Made by a program: the position numbers and the translations under genes. The notes under the pieces are model-generated. The model saw only the letters and a program-made list of their open reading frames with translations, was not told the origin of the DNA and ran no database searches. From XN24 sp035514535 (GTDB lineage Bacteria > Pseudomonadota > Gammaproteobacteria > Steroidobacterales > XN24), in contig DATKAZ010000055.1 in NCBI GenBank assembly GCA_035514535.1, forward strand, positions 124,001 through 188,000: a stretch of DNA of 64,000 nucleotides, in the 5' to 3' direction. Positions 27,456 through 35,709 of this stretch are shown one piece after another. Every line of letters starts with the position of its first letter. Within the stretch, counting starts at the first letter, position 1.

Positions 27456-29285
27456 ATGACCAACAAACACCCGCGGCGCCATGTCGCGTCGCTCCTCGTC
27501 ACGCTGGTGCTCGGCCTTGCCGTCAGCGACCAGGCTTTCGCCGTCGACTCGCCGGCTGCCGAAGAAGAGACGGCACAGGAATTCATTGCGCGCATCAACG
27601 CCGAGATTGCCGAACTGCGCGTCGAAGTCGCGAAAGCATTCTGGGTGCAGGCCACCTACATCACGCCCGATACGAATTTCCTGGCGGCGAAGGCGAGCGA
27701 GAAAATCCTCGCCTTCAACAGTCGCGCGATCGCCGAGTCGACCCGCTACATTGGCCAGGACCTCGACCCGGACACCGCGCGACAGCTCGAGTTGTTGCGC
27801 CGTGGGACGTCGTTGCCTGCACCGGACGACTCTGCCAAGCGCGCCGAGCTGGCGACGATTGCCACCGACATGGAAGGCATGTACGGCTCCGCCAAGTACT
27901 GCCCCGAGGGCGAAGAGTGCCTCGGCGAAACGGACATCATCCGGTTCATGGCCGAAAATCGTGATTACGACCGCCTGCTCGCGGTATGGCTCGGCTGGCA
28001 CGATACTGCCCGGCCGATGCGGCCGATGTACGAGCGCTTCGTCGAACTCGCGAACGAGGGGGCCGGAGAGATCGGTTTCACGAACCTGGGAGAACTGTGG
28101 AAGTCAGGCTACGACATGTCGCCGGCGGAGTTCGAGACGGAATCGGAGCGCCTGTGGACGCAGGTAAAGCCGCTCTATGAGCAGCTGCATTGCTATGTCC
28201 GCGACAAGCTCGCGGACCACTATGGGGATGACAAGGTAGCGCGGGACGGGCCGATCCCCGCGCATCTCCTCGGCAACATCTGGGCGCAGCAGTGGGGCAC
28301 CCTTTACGACCTCGTCGAGCCTGTCCCCGGCGTCGCGCAATTCGACGTCGGCAATGCGCTGGAGGAGAAGAAATGGGACGAGGTCAAGATGGCCCGCGTG
28401 GCCGAGAACTTCTTCGTTTCGCTCGGCATGCCGGCATTGCCCGATTCGTTCTGGGAACGGTCCCTGTTGAAACAGCCGCGCGACCGGGACGTCGTGTGCC
28501 ATGCGAGTGCGTGGCCGATGGATGGCGCGGATGACGTCCGCATCAAGCAGTGCGTCGAGCCGACTGCCAGGCACCTGACGACGCTCCATCACGAGCTCGG
28601 CCACATCTATTACTACATGCTCTACAAGCACCTGCCGCCGTTGTACCAGGACGGCGCGCATGACGGCTTCCACGAGGGCATTGGTGACACGCTCGAGCTG
28701 TCGATGACGCCGGCCTACCTGCGTGAGATCGGCCTGATCGGCGAGGTGGAGCAGAGCCCGGAGGCCACGCTCAACCTGCAGATGAGGCTGGCCATGGACA
28801 AGATCGCGTTTCTGCCGTTCGGGAAACTCATCGACCAGTGGCGCTGGGACGTGTTCGCCGGCAAGACGTCGCCTGGGGACTACAATGCCGCATGGTGGAA
28901 ACTCCGCACCGGCTACCAGGGGATCGCGCCGGCCGTGGCGCGTGACGAGTCGTCATTCGACCCCGGTGCGAAGTTCCATATCCCGGACAATACGCCCTAC
29001 ACTCGTTATTTTCTCGCCCACATTCTGCAATTCCAGTTCCACCGCGCGCTCTGCGAGGCCGCCGGACACACCGGGCCGCTGCACGAATGCTCGATCTACG
29101 GCAGCGAGAAGGCCGGGGCGCGGCTGATCTCGATGCTCGAACTCGGGGCAAGCAAGCCGTGGCCGGACGCGCTCGAGCAGATTACCGGCTCGCGGGAGAT
29201 GGATGCCTCGGCGATCATCGATTACTTCCAGCCGTTGATGAGCTGGCTCGAGACCCGCAACGAGGGTCGCACTTGCGGCTGGTGA
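27456..29285 (+). CDS. Peptidyl-dipeptidase A (bacterial angiotensin-converting-enzyme homologue, family M2)
   Basis: A 609-residue secreted protein with a signal peptide cleaved after 'QAFA' (about residue 29). The zinc site HELGH lies at 379-383, preceded by a further His, with the third ligand in 'FHEGIGDTLEL' about 24 residues on. ACE-type chloride- and substrate-site segments such as 'WAQQWGTLYDLV' and 'PYTRYFLAHILQFQFHRALC' are present. It removes C-terminal dipeptides, presumably from peptides in the periplasm. Length matches single-domain bacterial ACE. Together with the divergent M16 protease it suggests periplasmic peptide catabolism. Confidence 0.96.
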   Translation: MTNKHPRRHVASLLVTLVLGLAVSDQAFAVDSPAAEEETAQEFIARINAEIAELRVEVAKAFWVQATYITPDTNFLAAKASEKILAFNSRAIAESTRYIGQDLDPDTARQLELLRRGTSLPAPDDSAKRAELATIATDMEGMYGSAKYCPEGEECLGETDIIRFMAENRDYDRLLAVWLGWHDTARPMRPMYERFVELANEGAGEIGFTNLGELWKSGYDMSPAEFETESERLWTQVKPLYEQLHCYVRDKLADHYGDDKVARDGPIPAHLLGNIWAQQWGTLYDLVEPVPGVAQFDVGNALEEKKWDEVKMARVAENFFVSLGMPALPDSFWERSLLKQPRDRDVVCHASAWPMDGADDVRIKQCVEPTARHLTTLHHELGHIYYYMLYKHLPPLYQDGAHDGFHEGIGDTLELSMTPAYLREIGLIGEVEQSPEATLNLQMRLAMDKIAFLPFGKLIDQWRWDVFAGKTSPGDYNAAWWKLRTGYQGIAPAVARDESSFDPGAKFHIPDNTPYTRYFLAHILQFQFHRALCEAAGHTGPLHECSIYGSEKAGARLISMLELGASKPWPDALEQITGSREMDASAIIDYFQPLMSWLETRNEGRTCGW

Positions 29286-29302
29286 TGAAGTCGGGACCCT
29301 AG

Positions 29303-30217
29303 ATGGACAGCGCACCGCCGACCAGGCTCGCGCTGATGGCGGCATTCGCCGTTGTCTACGTCGTGTGGGGCTCGACCTATCTCGCGATCCGCATCGCCGT
29401 CCAGGACCTTCCCCCGGCCATGCTGGCGGGGGTCCGCTTCATCACCGCCGGGCTGGCCCTCGGTGCGCTGGCGCTGGCCCGCGGCCAGTCACCGCCGCGC
29501 GCGGCGGCGGAGTGGGGTACCACGGCAATCCTTGCGGTGGCGTTCATCGTCCTCGGCAACGGCGTCGTGACCTGGGCGGAGCAATGGGTCCCATCCAACC
29601 AGGCGGCCCTGATCATTGCCAGCTCGGCCCTCTTCACAGCCTGGTTCGGGACCTTCGGTCGGCGCGGCGTGCCGCTGAGCGCGGCGACCAAGCTCGGCCT
29701 GTTCGCCGGGCTCGTCGGTACCGGGCTGATGGTGTGGCCGGAAGGCGCGCCCGGAGAGGTGCCGGGTGGCGACCTGCTGTGGCCGAAGGCGGCCATCGTG
29801 ATGTCAACCCTCGCCTGGTCCTGGGGCGTCATGTACAGCCGCAACGCGATCGTCACGGTCAAGCCGCTGATGTTCGTCGCCTGCCAGATGCTCATCGGGG
29901 GCGGCATCCTGACGCTTACCGGGCTCGCCGCGGGCGAGGCGGCCCGCTGGACCTGGACGCTCGCCGGCATCGGCGGACTGCTTTACCTGACGGTGTTCGG
30001 ATCCTGCCTGGCCTACGCCACGTACATGTGGCTGATCAACCAGACCACGCCGGCGCGTCTCGGCACAGTGGCCTATGTCAACCCGGCGATCGCCACATTG
30101 CTCGGCTGGTGGGTGCTCGATGAATCGCTGACCGGCGTGCAGCTCGCCGGAATGGCGGTGATCCTGGTCAGCGTGGCCTGGGTGAGCATCAGCGCCCGGG
30201 CCATCGGGCGGCGCTGA
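29303..30217 (+). CDS. EamA-family (drug/metabolite) exporter
   Basis: A 304-residue membrane protein of ten helices arranged as two EamA repeats (about residues 10-140 and 155-295). Conserved features are 'YVVWGSTYLAIRIAVQDLPP' near the N-terminus and 'NPAIATLLGWWVLDESLTGVQLAGMAVI' near the C-terminus. It resembles YedA-like exporters. The substrate is unknown. It starts 17 bases after the ACE gene and so is probably co-transcribed. Confidence 0.9.
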   Translation: MDSAPPTRLALMAAFAVVYVVWGSTYLAIRIAVQDLPPAMLAGVRFITAGLALGALALARGQSPPRAAAEWGTTAILAVAFIVLGNGVVTWAEQWVPSNQAALIIASSALFTAWFGTFGRRGVPLSAATKLGLFAGLVGTGLMVWPEGAPGEVPGGDLLWPKAAIVMSTLAWSWGVMYSRNAIVTVKPLMFVACQMLIGGGILTLTGLAAGEAARWTWTLAGIGGLLYLTVFGSCLAYATYMWLINQTTPARLGTVAYVNPAIATLLGWWVLDESLTGVQLAGMAVILVSVAWVSISARAIGRR

Positions 30218-30221
30218 ATAA

Positions 30222-30249
30222 GGGGACACTGCTTTAAAGCAGTGTCCCC
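30222..30249. repeat. REP-like 28-bp palindrome, copy 3
   Basis: A perfect palindrome with half-site GGGGACACTGC followed by 'ATCCCCC', as in copy 2. It occupies the 46-base convergent gap between the EamA exporter and the YvlD-like gene, where its hairpin could end transcripts from both sides. Confidence 0.9.
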
Positions 30250-30263
30250 ATCCCCCATCCTCA

Positions 30264-30641
30264 TCAATCCCGACGGATGACCATGACTTCGTAGCGGCCG
30301 TTCTTGCCGATGAAGGCGGAGGCGAGCCAGCCGAAGAAGCTGACGAAGATGGCGCCGAAGATCGCACTCCAGAAGCCGCCGAGCGTGAATCCCTCGAACA
30401 GCACCGACACCAGTCCCAGCATCAACGCGTTCACGACCAGCAGGAACAGCCCGAGCGTCAGGATCGTCAGTGGCAGGGTCAGCAGGATTACGACCGGGCG
30501 GACGAAGGCGTTGACGATACCGAGCACCAGCGCCGCGCCCACCACCGTGAGTACGCCCTCGAGACGCATCCCGGGCACGACCAGCGCCGCGAGCCACAGC
30601 GAGAGAGCGGTGATCAGCATGCGCACGAGAAATCCGTTCAT
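30264..30641 (-). CDS. YvlD-like small membrane protein (phage-holin-family DUF)
   Basis: A 125-residue protein with four predicted helices and the typical 'VVPGMRLEG' and 'GIVNAFVRPVVILLTLPLTILTLGLF' stretches (residues about 21-66) of the YvlD/holin superfamily IV proteins. Despite the family name these are chromosomal membrane proteins of unclear function, linked in Bacillus to envelope stress. It is the last gene of a long leftward run and starts 10 bases after the VC0807-like gene. Confidence 0.85.
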   Translation of the reverse strand: MNGFLVRMLITALSLWLAALVVPGMRLEGVLTVVGAALVLGIVNAFVRPVVILLTLPLTILTLGLFLLVVNALMLGLVSVLFEGFTLGGFWSAIFGAIFVSFFGWLASAFIGKNGRYEVMVIRRD

Positions 30642-30651
30642 TCGAGCCTCC

Positions 30652-31344
30652 TCAAGTCTTCAGGATCTGTTCCAGGTCGAGGTCCGTAAGCCGCTTGATG
30701 CGGTGGAACAGGTACCACAGCGCCGCGACCATGATGATCATGGAAGGAACTACGATCACAGGGTACGACAGGGCGGTCATCCGGCCCAGCTCCTCGTTGA
30801 AGGCCGTCGTGCCCGGCTGGCTCCTGACGATCAGCTTGGCCAGGACGAAATTCAGGCAGGCAGACAGGAAGAATGAGGCGGCCAGCATCCACGAGGCGTT
30901 GACCAGCGTGCGTTCGAAGGCCGTGCGATTGCCGTTTCGTTCCAGGGCCGCGTCCACTTCCCGGACCCGGATTATCTTGTCATTGTAAAGAAAAGTCCGC
31001 ACGATCGGGAACCGCGTCCGCAGCGACAGCACGACCGCGATCCCGATCACGGCCGGCACCGCGGCTTCCTTGACGGCGATCCACTTCGGGTGCAGCTGCA
31101 TCAGCCCGATTCCGCCCGTGAGCAGCACGCTGACGAAGCCGATGATCGAGACGATGTTGAACTCGCGCCGACGGGCAAAATCGACGAGCCCGTAAGTCAG
31201 CGGAAAGAGCAGCGCGATGACGAGCCCGCCGGCCGGGCCCAGCGCGTTGTCTCCCGACAGCTTCATCAGGATAACGGCCGGAATCACGATGTTAACGCCG
31301 ATCGAAAGCAATACGCTTTCGTGGCGCGCGGGCTTGTCAGACAA
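30652..31344 (-). CDS. VC0807-like membrane protein
   Basis: A 230-residue protein with six or so membrane helices, for example 'VLLSIGVNIVIPAVILMKL' near the start and 'YPVIVVPSMIIMVAALWYLFHRI' near the end. It resembles the uncharacterised VC0807 family found in Gammaproteobacteria. No catalytic motif is visible. It lies between the CDF transporter (31 bases upstream) and the YvlD-like gene (10 bases downstream). Confidence 0.75.
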   Translation of the reverse strand: MSDKPARHESVLLSIGVNIVIPAVILMKLSGDNALGPAGGLVIALLFPLTYGLVDFARRREFNIVSIIGFVSVLLTGGIGLMQLHPKWIAVKEAAVPAVIGIAVVLSLRTRFPIVRTFLYNDKIIRVREVDAALERNGNRTAFERTLVNASWMLAASFFLSACLNFVLAKLIVRSQPGTTAFNEELGRMTALSYPVIVVPSMIIMVAALWYLFHRIKRLTDLDLEQILKT

Positions 31345-31375
31345 GTCTGTGTCGCAGCTGTATCGGGCCGCTATT

Positions 31376-32203
31376 CTAGCGTGAATTGCTGTCGGCGGGA
31401 TCGTCCTCCATGGCGGGATCCTGGTGGATGATCACGTCTGCCCCCGGAAACGCCGCACGCAGTTCCGCCGCCACGCGCTCGGAGATCGCGTGTGCAAGCC
31501 GCAGCGGCTGCTCCGCGGGCAATTCCAGGTGGAGCTGGATGAAGCGCACCGGCCCGGCCTGGCGAGTGCGCAGATCGTGCGCCCCCACGACTTCGGGCAG
31601 GCGCGTCGCGATCGCCAGGATCTGCGCCTGCTCGCCCTCCGGCAACTCCCGGTCCATCAGCATTTGGACGGCATCGATCCCGATGCGCAGCGCGCTCCAG
31701 AAGATGTACACCGCGACGGCCAGGCCGATCACGGCGTCGGCCCACAACCAGCCGCCCAGCGCCAGGCCCAAAGCAACAAGGATGCCCGCATTGGTCAGCA
31801 GGTCGGAGACGTAGTGCAGCGAATCGGCACGGATGGCAACGGATCCCGTGCGGGCGATGACGAAGCGTTGCAGGCCGATGAGCAGCACGGTGGCGACCAT
31901 CGAGAACAGCATCACCGCAATGCCGATCCCGAGGTGCTCCAGGGGCCGCGGGTTGACGAACCGATCTGCCGCCTGGAACATGAGGAACAGCGCCGAGCCC
32001 GCGATGAACGCCGCCTGGCCGAGGCCGGCGAGCGACTCGGCCTTGCCGTGACCGAAGCGATGTTCCTCGTCCGGCGGCGCGAGTGCCCAGCGGACGGCCA
32101 GCAGGTTCACGCCCGAGGCCATCACGTCCATGATGGAGTCCACCAGCGATGCGAGCAGGCTGACGGAGCCCGTCAGGAGCCACACGGCCAGCTTGGCCGC
32201 CAC
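31376..32203 (-). CDS. Cation diffusion facilitator (FieF/CzcD-like metal exporter), 5' end uncertain
   Basis: The supported reading is 275 residues from GTG at 32203: membrane helices, then a cytoplasmic ferredoxin-like domain (about residues 195-265). The metal site residues are visible in 'ASLVDSIMDV' (first D-x3-D pair), 'HRFGHGKAESL' and 'HYVSDLLTNAG' (H-x3-D of helix V). It exports Fe2+/Zn2+/Mn2+-type divalent cations. The open frame continues upstream through about 22 residues homologous to the missing N-terminus ('RARLLKIATTASVATASLL'), yet no ATG, GTG or TTG is in frame before the next stop. The ATG at 32271 is one base out of frame. A small frameshift or a rare start codon is implied. 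It is adjacent to a ferritin-like gene. Confidence 0.85.
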   Translation of the reverse strand: MAAKLAVWLLTGSVSLLASLVDSIMDVMASGVNLLAVRWALAPPDEEHRFGHGKAESLAGLGQAAFIAGSALFLMFQAADRFVNPRPLEHLGIGIAVMLFSMVATVLLIGLQRFVIARTGSVAIRADSLHYVSDLLTNAGILVALGLALGGWLWADAVIGLAVAVYIFWSALRIGIDAVQMLMDRELPEGEQAQILAIATRLPEVVGAHDLRTRQAGPVRFIQLHLELPAEQPLRLAHAISERVAAELRAAFPGADVIIHQDPAMEDDPADSNSR

Positions 32204-32288
32204 CAGCAGGGAGGCCGTCGCAACCGACGCCGTAGTCGCAATTTTCAGCAGGCGCGCGCGGCGCCTCGCATCCTCCTGCCGGGACGCG

Positions 32289-32591
32289 TCAGTGATCGTG
32301 GTCGTCGTGATGACCGATGGCTCCGGTCGTGAAAAGCGACTTTTTCAATTCCCCGGAAAACGATGGATCTCGCCGCCTGATCCACTCCAGCACCATCGCG
32401 GCATGTTCTTTTTCCTCGTCGCGGTTGTGCGCGAGGATTTCCTTCAGCTCCGGGTCCTTGCACGCCTCGGCGCGCTGGTTGTACCAGTCCACGGCCTCGA
32501 GTTCCTCCATCAGCGAAATGATCGCGCGATGCATGTCCCGTACCTCGTCGGACATCTCCTCGACCGGCTCGTGGTAACCCTCGCTCGTCAT
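32289..32591 (-). CDS. Encapsulated-ferritin-like (EncFtn) protein with a His/Asp tail
   Basis: A 100-residue, two-helix protein matching the EncFtn family: 'HRAIISLMEELEAVDWYNQR' (residues about 21-40) and 'ILAHNRDEEKEHAAMVLEW' (about 52-70). The iron-ligand pattern is Glu of EEL plus E-x2-H of EKEH. EncFtn forms annular decamers with a ferroxidase centre and normally sits next to an encapsulin shell gene, carrying a C-terminal loading peptide. Here the tail is 'GAIGHHDDHDH', metal-binding in composition and unlike a loading peptide, and no shell gene is nearby. Neighbours are ppk2 (48 bases upstream) and a CDF exporter, which supports a role in iron handling. Confidence 0.88.
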   Translation of the reverse strand: MTSEGYHEPVEEMSDEVRDMHRAIISLMEELEAVDWYNQRAEACKDPELKEILAHNRDEEKEHAAMVLEWIRRRDPSFSGELKKSLFTTGAIGHHDDHDH

Positions 32592-32639
32592 AACGTTTCC
32601 CTCACTACTTGCCGTTCATATTCTCTTGCCGACGCGCCC

Positions 32640-33539
32640 TCAGTAGACGATCGACACAAAATTCAGTTCCCCGATCGGCGGCCGCTCATAGTGGTGGCTG
32701 TCGTCGCGCGGCGGCAGGGACGGCGGATCGGGCATGACGTCCTCGTACGGGATCGCCGACAAAAGGTGCGCGATGCAATTCAGCCGCGCCCGCCGTTTGT
32801 CGTCGGCGGGAATCATCCACCATGGCGCCTCCGGGATGTCGGAGAACTCGAGCATGTCGTCCTTGGCATGAGAGTACTCGCGAAACAGGCGGCGGGATTC
32901 AAGGTCCATGGGCGACAGCTTCCAGCGTTTCTCGGGGTTGTGAATGCGGGCCTGGAAGCGCCGCTCCTGCTCCTCGTCGCTGATGGAAAACCAGTACTTG
33001 ATCAGCAGCGTGCCGGAGCGCACCAGCATGCGCTCGAACTCCGGCACCGCGCGCGCAAACTCCAGATATTCTTCATTGTCGCAAAAGCCCATCACCCTTT
33101 CGACCAGCGCGCGGTTATACCAGCTGCGATCGAACAGGACGATCTCCCCTTCGGTCGGCAGGTGGGCGACATAGCGCTGGAAGTACCACTGCCGTCGCTC
33201 GCGCTCGGTCGGAATGGGCAGTGCTGCGATCCGGCAGACGCGCGGATTGAGCTTGTCCGTGATGCGCTTGATGGCGCCGCCCTTGCCGGCGGCATCGCGG
33301 CCCTCGAAGATCACCACGACCTTCAGCTTCTGGTGGCGTACCCATTCCTGCAGCTTGACCAGTTCGATCTGCAGCCGCGCGAGCTCGCTCTCGTAGGCCT
33401 TGCGCTTGAGTCGGCCCTTCGCGCTATACCAGTTCGCGGGGCGGCCCGGCGGCGGCGCATAAAGCGCGCTTTCACCGTGAACCGGGCAGAGCGCCGGGCC
33501 GCTGTCCCGGCGGTCGGTGTCAATGGCTCGCTTCTTCAT
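32640..33539 (-). CDS. ppk2: Polyphosphate kinase 2
   Basis: A 299-residue PPK2 enzyme that transfers phosphate between polyphosphate and nucleotides. Walker A is 'FEGRDAAGKGGAIKR' (about residues 77-91), Walker B is 'LFDRSWYNRA' (about 136-145), and the lid region contains 'QERRFQARIHNPEKRWKLSP'. Single-domain length fits class I. The ATG at 33539 is chosen over longer starts because the extra residues are low-complexity and not conserved, and it begins 5 bases after the DUF2214 stop. It is followed by the EncFtn gene. Polyphosphate binds metals, so a functional link is possible but unproven. Confidence 0.94.
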   Translation of the reverse strand: MKKRAIDTDRRDSGPALCPVHGESALYAPPPGRPANWYSAKGRLKRKAYESELARLQIELVKLQEWVRHQKLKVVVIFEGRDAAGKGGAIKRITDKLNPRVCRIAALPIPTERERRQWYFQRYVAHLPTEGEIVLFDRSWYNRALVERVMGFCDNEEYLEFARAVPEFERMLVRSGTLLIKYWFSISDEEQERRFQARIHNPEKRWKLSPMDLESRRLFREYSHAKDDMLEFSDIPEAPWWMIPADDKRRARLNCIAHLLSAIPYEDVMPDPPSLPPRDDSHHYERPPIGELNFVSIVY

Positions 33540-33544
33540 TCGGC

Positions 33545-33997
33545 TCAGGACCAGACACCCCGCGCCATCATGGCCGCCAGCAGAGGAATGAACACGAGCA
33601 GCAACAGCTGGATGCGGATCGCCATCAGCACGCGTCGTGCCGCGGCATCGCTCATTGAAGGCGTGCCGCCGCCCTTCAGGGTGCGCCGCCAGCCGAAGAA
33701 CTTGATCGCCGGGTAGATCCACACTGCGGCCATGATGAGGAACAAGGTGAATTTCGTGTGATAAGCGGCATTCTGCATGTAGAACAGCACGCCCTTGCCG
33801 CCATGAAAGAGCCTGCCGAGCCCGGTCAACAGCACCACCAGCAGAGATGCGCCGTAGATCACGTCGACGACAACGAGCTTGCGCGCGATCTCGAGGCTCG
33901 GCCGCGGCGAAAACATGAGGTGCTCCGCGATCAGCGCGGCCGCAAGAAACATCATCGCCAGGTAGTGCAGCCAGGCCAGCATCAGCGCCCCTGTCAT
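33545..33997 (-). CDS. DUF2214 membrane protein
   Basis: A 150-residue protein with four membrane helices. The family features 'WLHYLAMMFLAAALIAEHLMF' (residues about 9-29), with a conserved His and Glu, and 'NAAYHTKFTLFLIMA' (about 76-90) are visible. Members are uncharacterised and resemble CopD-like heme or copper membrane proteins. It is placed between a GGDEF protein and ppk2 in the leftward run, with 5 bases to ppk2. Confidence 0.85.
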   Translation of the reverse strand: MTGALMLAWLHYLAMMFLAAALIAEHLMFSPRPSLEIARKLVVVDVIYGASLLVVLLTGLGRLFHGGKGVLFYMQNAAYHTKFTLFLIMAAVWIYPAIKFFGWRRTLKGGGTPSMSDAAARRVLMAIRIQLLLLVFIPLLAAMMARGVWS

Positions 33998-34036
33998 CGT
34001 TGTTCTCCTTGATCCCGTTCTTGCCGACGCGACTGA

Positions 34037-35125
34037 CTAGACCACTTCGGCCCGGGGAAAGTCGCTTGTGGCAGGCGCATTTCTGCGTGCCTGCTTGTCC
34101 CTGTACATCGCCTGGTCCGCGGCGGCGATGAGTTCGTGCGGAGTCTCCGTCCCGCCGTCGAAAGTCGCGGCGCCAATGCTTACCGACAACCTGACGATCC
34201 GGCCACCGACGTCAAAGGTACTCCGCTCGGTGGCCGAGCGGATGCGGTGCATGACACGCGCGGCCTGCTCGGCATCCGTCTCGGACAACAACGCGACGAA
34301 CTCGTCTCCGCCTAGCCTGGCGGCGGCGTCCGTCGTGCGCGTGAGGCGTGCGATGACATTCGCAAAAAGAATGATCGCGCGATCACCGATGTGATGCCCG
34401 AAAGCGTCGTTGATCTGCTTGAGTCCGTTCAGGTCCATGGCCAGGACGGAATACATCCTCTCGTGGCGCACGGCGCGCTCGTGTTCCTGCCGCTGCAGCC
34501 GCGAGAATGCCCTCAGATTCGCCAGGCCGGTCAGCTCATCCGTTTCCGACAGGACGCGAATATGCTGTTTCGCAGTCGTGATCTCGTGGGCGAGCAGCGC
34601 CGTGATATAGGCGACCAGCAGAAATGGCGCCAGGGCGATGCCGAGCTCGACGACTTCGCGCCCTGCCGGGATGGAAGCCGGATCGCGCAGCACCGCCGCA
34701 AGCAGGAAGCCCGCCACGCTCAACACTGTCACGACCAGCGTGGCCCAGCGGCCCAGGGTGAGCGCGCTGATGATCACCGGCAGCAGGTACAGGATCAGCA
34801 GGAGGCTGGCTCGCGTCTCGACGGAGTATAGAAACGCGGACGTGAACGCGATCATCGCGACGAGTTCGAGGCTGATCTTCAGGCGGGTTTCGCGGCGGAA
34901 TCCGGGTACGAAACGCAGCACCAGGGAAAAAAGAGTGAACAACGCGAAAGCGACCACCACGAGGATCGGCCGCAACAGCTCGCTGCCGGGCGTAAGCAGA
35001 TACAGGCCCGATAGCACCAACAGCAGCAACGCGCCGTCGGCGGAGTTTCTCGCCAGGCCGCGCAGCTCCGCCTGATCGACGTCGGCGTCGAGATCCCTGG
35101 AGAAGTCCTTGAGTTGCGGCAGCAC
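34037..35125 (-). CDS. Membrane-bound diguanylate cyclase
   Basis: A 362-residue protein with an N-terminal block of about six membrane helices (residues about 30-185) and a C-terminal GGDEF domain (about 190-345). The active site is an intact GGDEF in 'ARLGGDEFVALL'. The inhibitory I-site RTTD lies the expected five residues before it, so c-di-GMP feedback should work. It makes cyclic di-GMP from GTP. Its neighbours are the DJ-1 and DUF2214 genes in the same run. Confidence 0.94.
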   Translation of the reverse strand: MLPQLKDFSRDLDADVDQAELRGLARNSADGALLLLVLSGLYLLTPGSELLRPILVVVAFALFTLFSLVLRFVPGFRRETRLKISLELVAMIAFTSAFLYSVETRASLLLILYLLPVIISALTLGRWATLVVTVLSVAGFLLAAVLRDPASIPAGREVVELGIALAPFLLVAYITALLAHEITTAKQHIRVLSETDELTGLANLRAFSRLQRQEHERAVRHERMYSVLAMDLNGLKQINDAFGHHIGDRAIILFANVIARLTRTTDAAARLGGDEFVALLSETDAEQAARVMHRIRSATERSTFDVGGRIVRLSVSIGAATFDGGTETPHELIAAADQAMYRDKQARRNAPATSDFPRAEVV

Positions 35126-35132
35126 GGCGCGC

Positions 35133-35702
35133 TCAACTCGCGCCCGGCAGGCGAGGTCGCTGCAACGGGGCCTCGACGGCTCGCCGCGCCGGCATGCCCC
35201 GCAGGCGCTCGATCAGGGCAAGTGCGAAATCCATGGCCGTGCCCGGGCCTCGGGAAGTGATCATCTTGTCGTCTTCCACGACAGCATCATCCAGCACCAG
35301 GGTGCCGGGCGCGCTGATCTCGGTCAGGAATCCGGGGAAGCTGGTGGCGCGCTTGCCGGCCAACAGGCCTGCTTTCGCCAGCACTGCCGGCGCCGCGCAG
35401 ATGGCAGCCGTAAGCCCGCCACCCTCGACCTGGCGGCGAAGCAGGGCCAACAGCCGGGCATCGGCTGCAAGGTGTGTTGCGCCGGGCATGCCGCCGGGCA
35501 GGACCACCATGTCGAAGGATTGGCCGAGGACCTCGTCAAGTTCGTTGTCGGGCGTGATCGTGATGCCGTGCGAGCCAGTCACTGCGCCCGGTGCGAGCCC
35601 CGCCGCAATCACCTCGATGCCGGCCCGCCGCAACAGGTCGATCACCGTTACGGCCTCGATCTCTTCGAACCCCTCCGCCAGTGGAACGAGCACGCGCGAC
35701 AT
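35133..35702 (-). CDS. DJ-1/PfpI family protein (YajL-like)
   Basis: A 189-residue protein of the DJ-1 superfamily. The nucleophile-elbow cysteine is in 'TAAICAAPAVLAKAG' (about residue 105) and the conserved Glu is in 'LAEGFEEIEAVT' (about 13-24). The C-terminal 'PGTAMDFALALIE' is typical of DJ-1/YajL. These proteins act as redox-sensitive chaperones or deglycase-like enzymes. The ATG at 35702 sits 7 bases after the ctpA stop. Confidence 0.9.
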   Translation of the reverse strand: MSRVLVPLAEGFEEIEAVTVIDLLRRAGIEVIAAGLAPGAVTGSHGITITPDNELDEVLGQSFDMVVLPGGMPGATHLAADARLLALLRRQVEGGGLTAAICAAPAVLAKAGLLAGKRATSFPGFLTEISAPGTLVLDDAVVEDDKMITSRGPGTAMDFALALIERLRGMPARRAVEAPLQRPRLPGAS

Positions 35703-35709
35703 GGCGACG

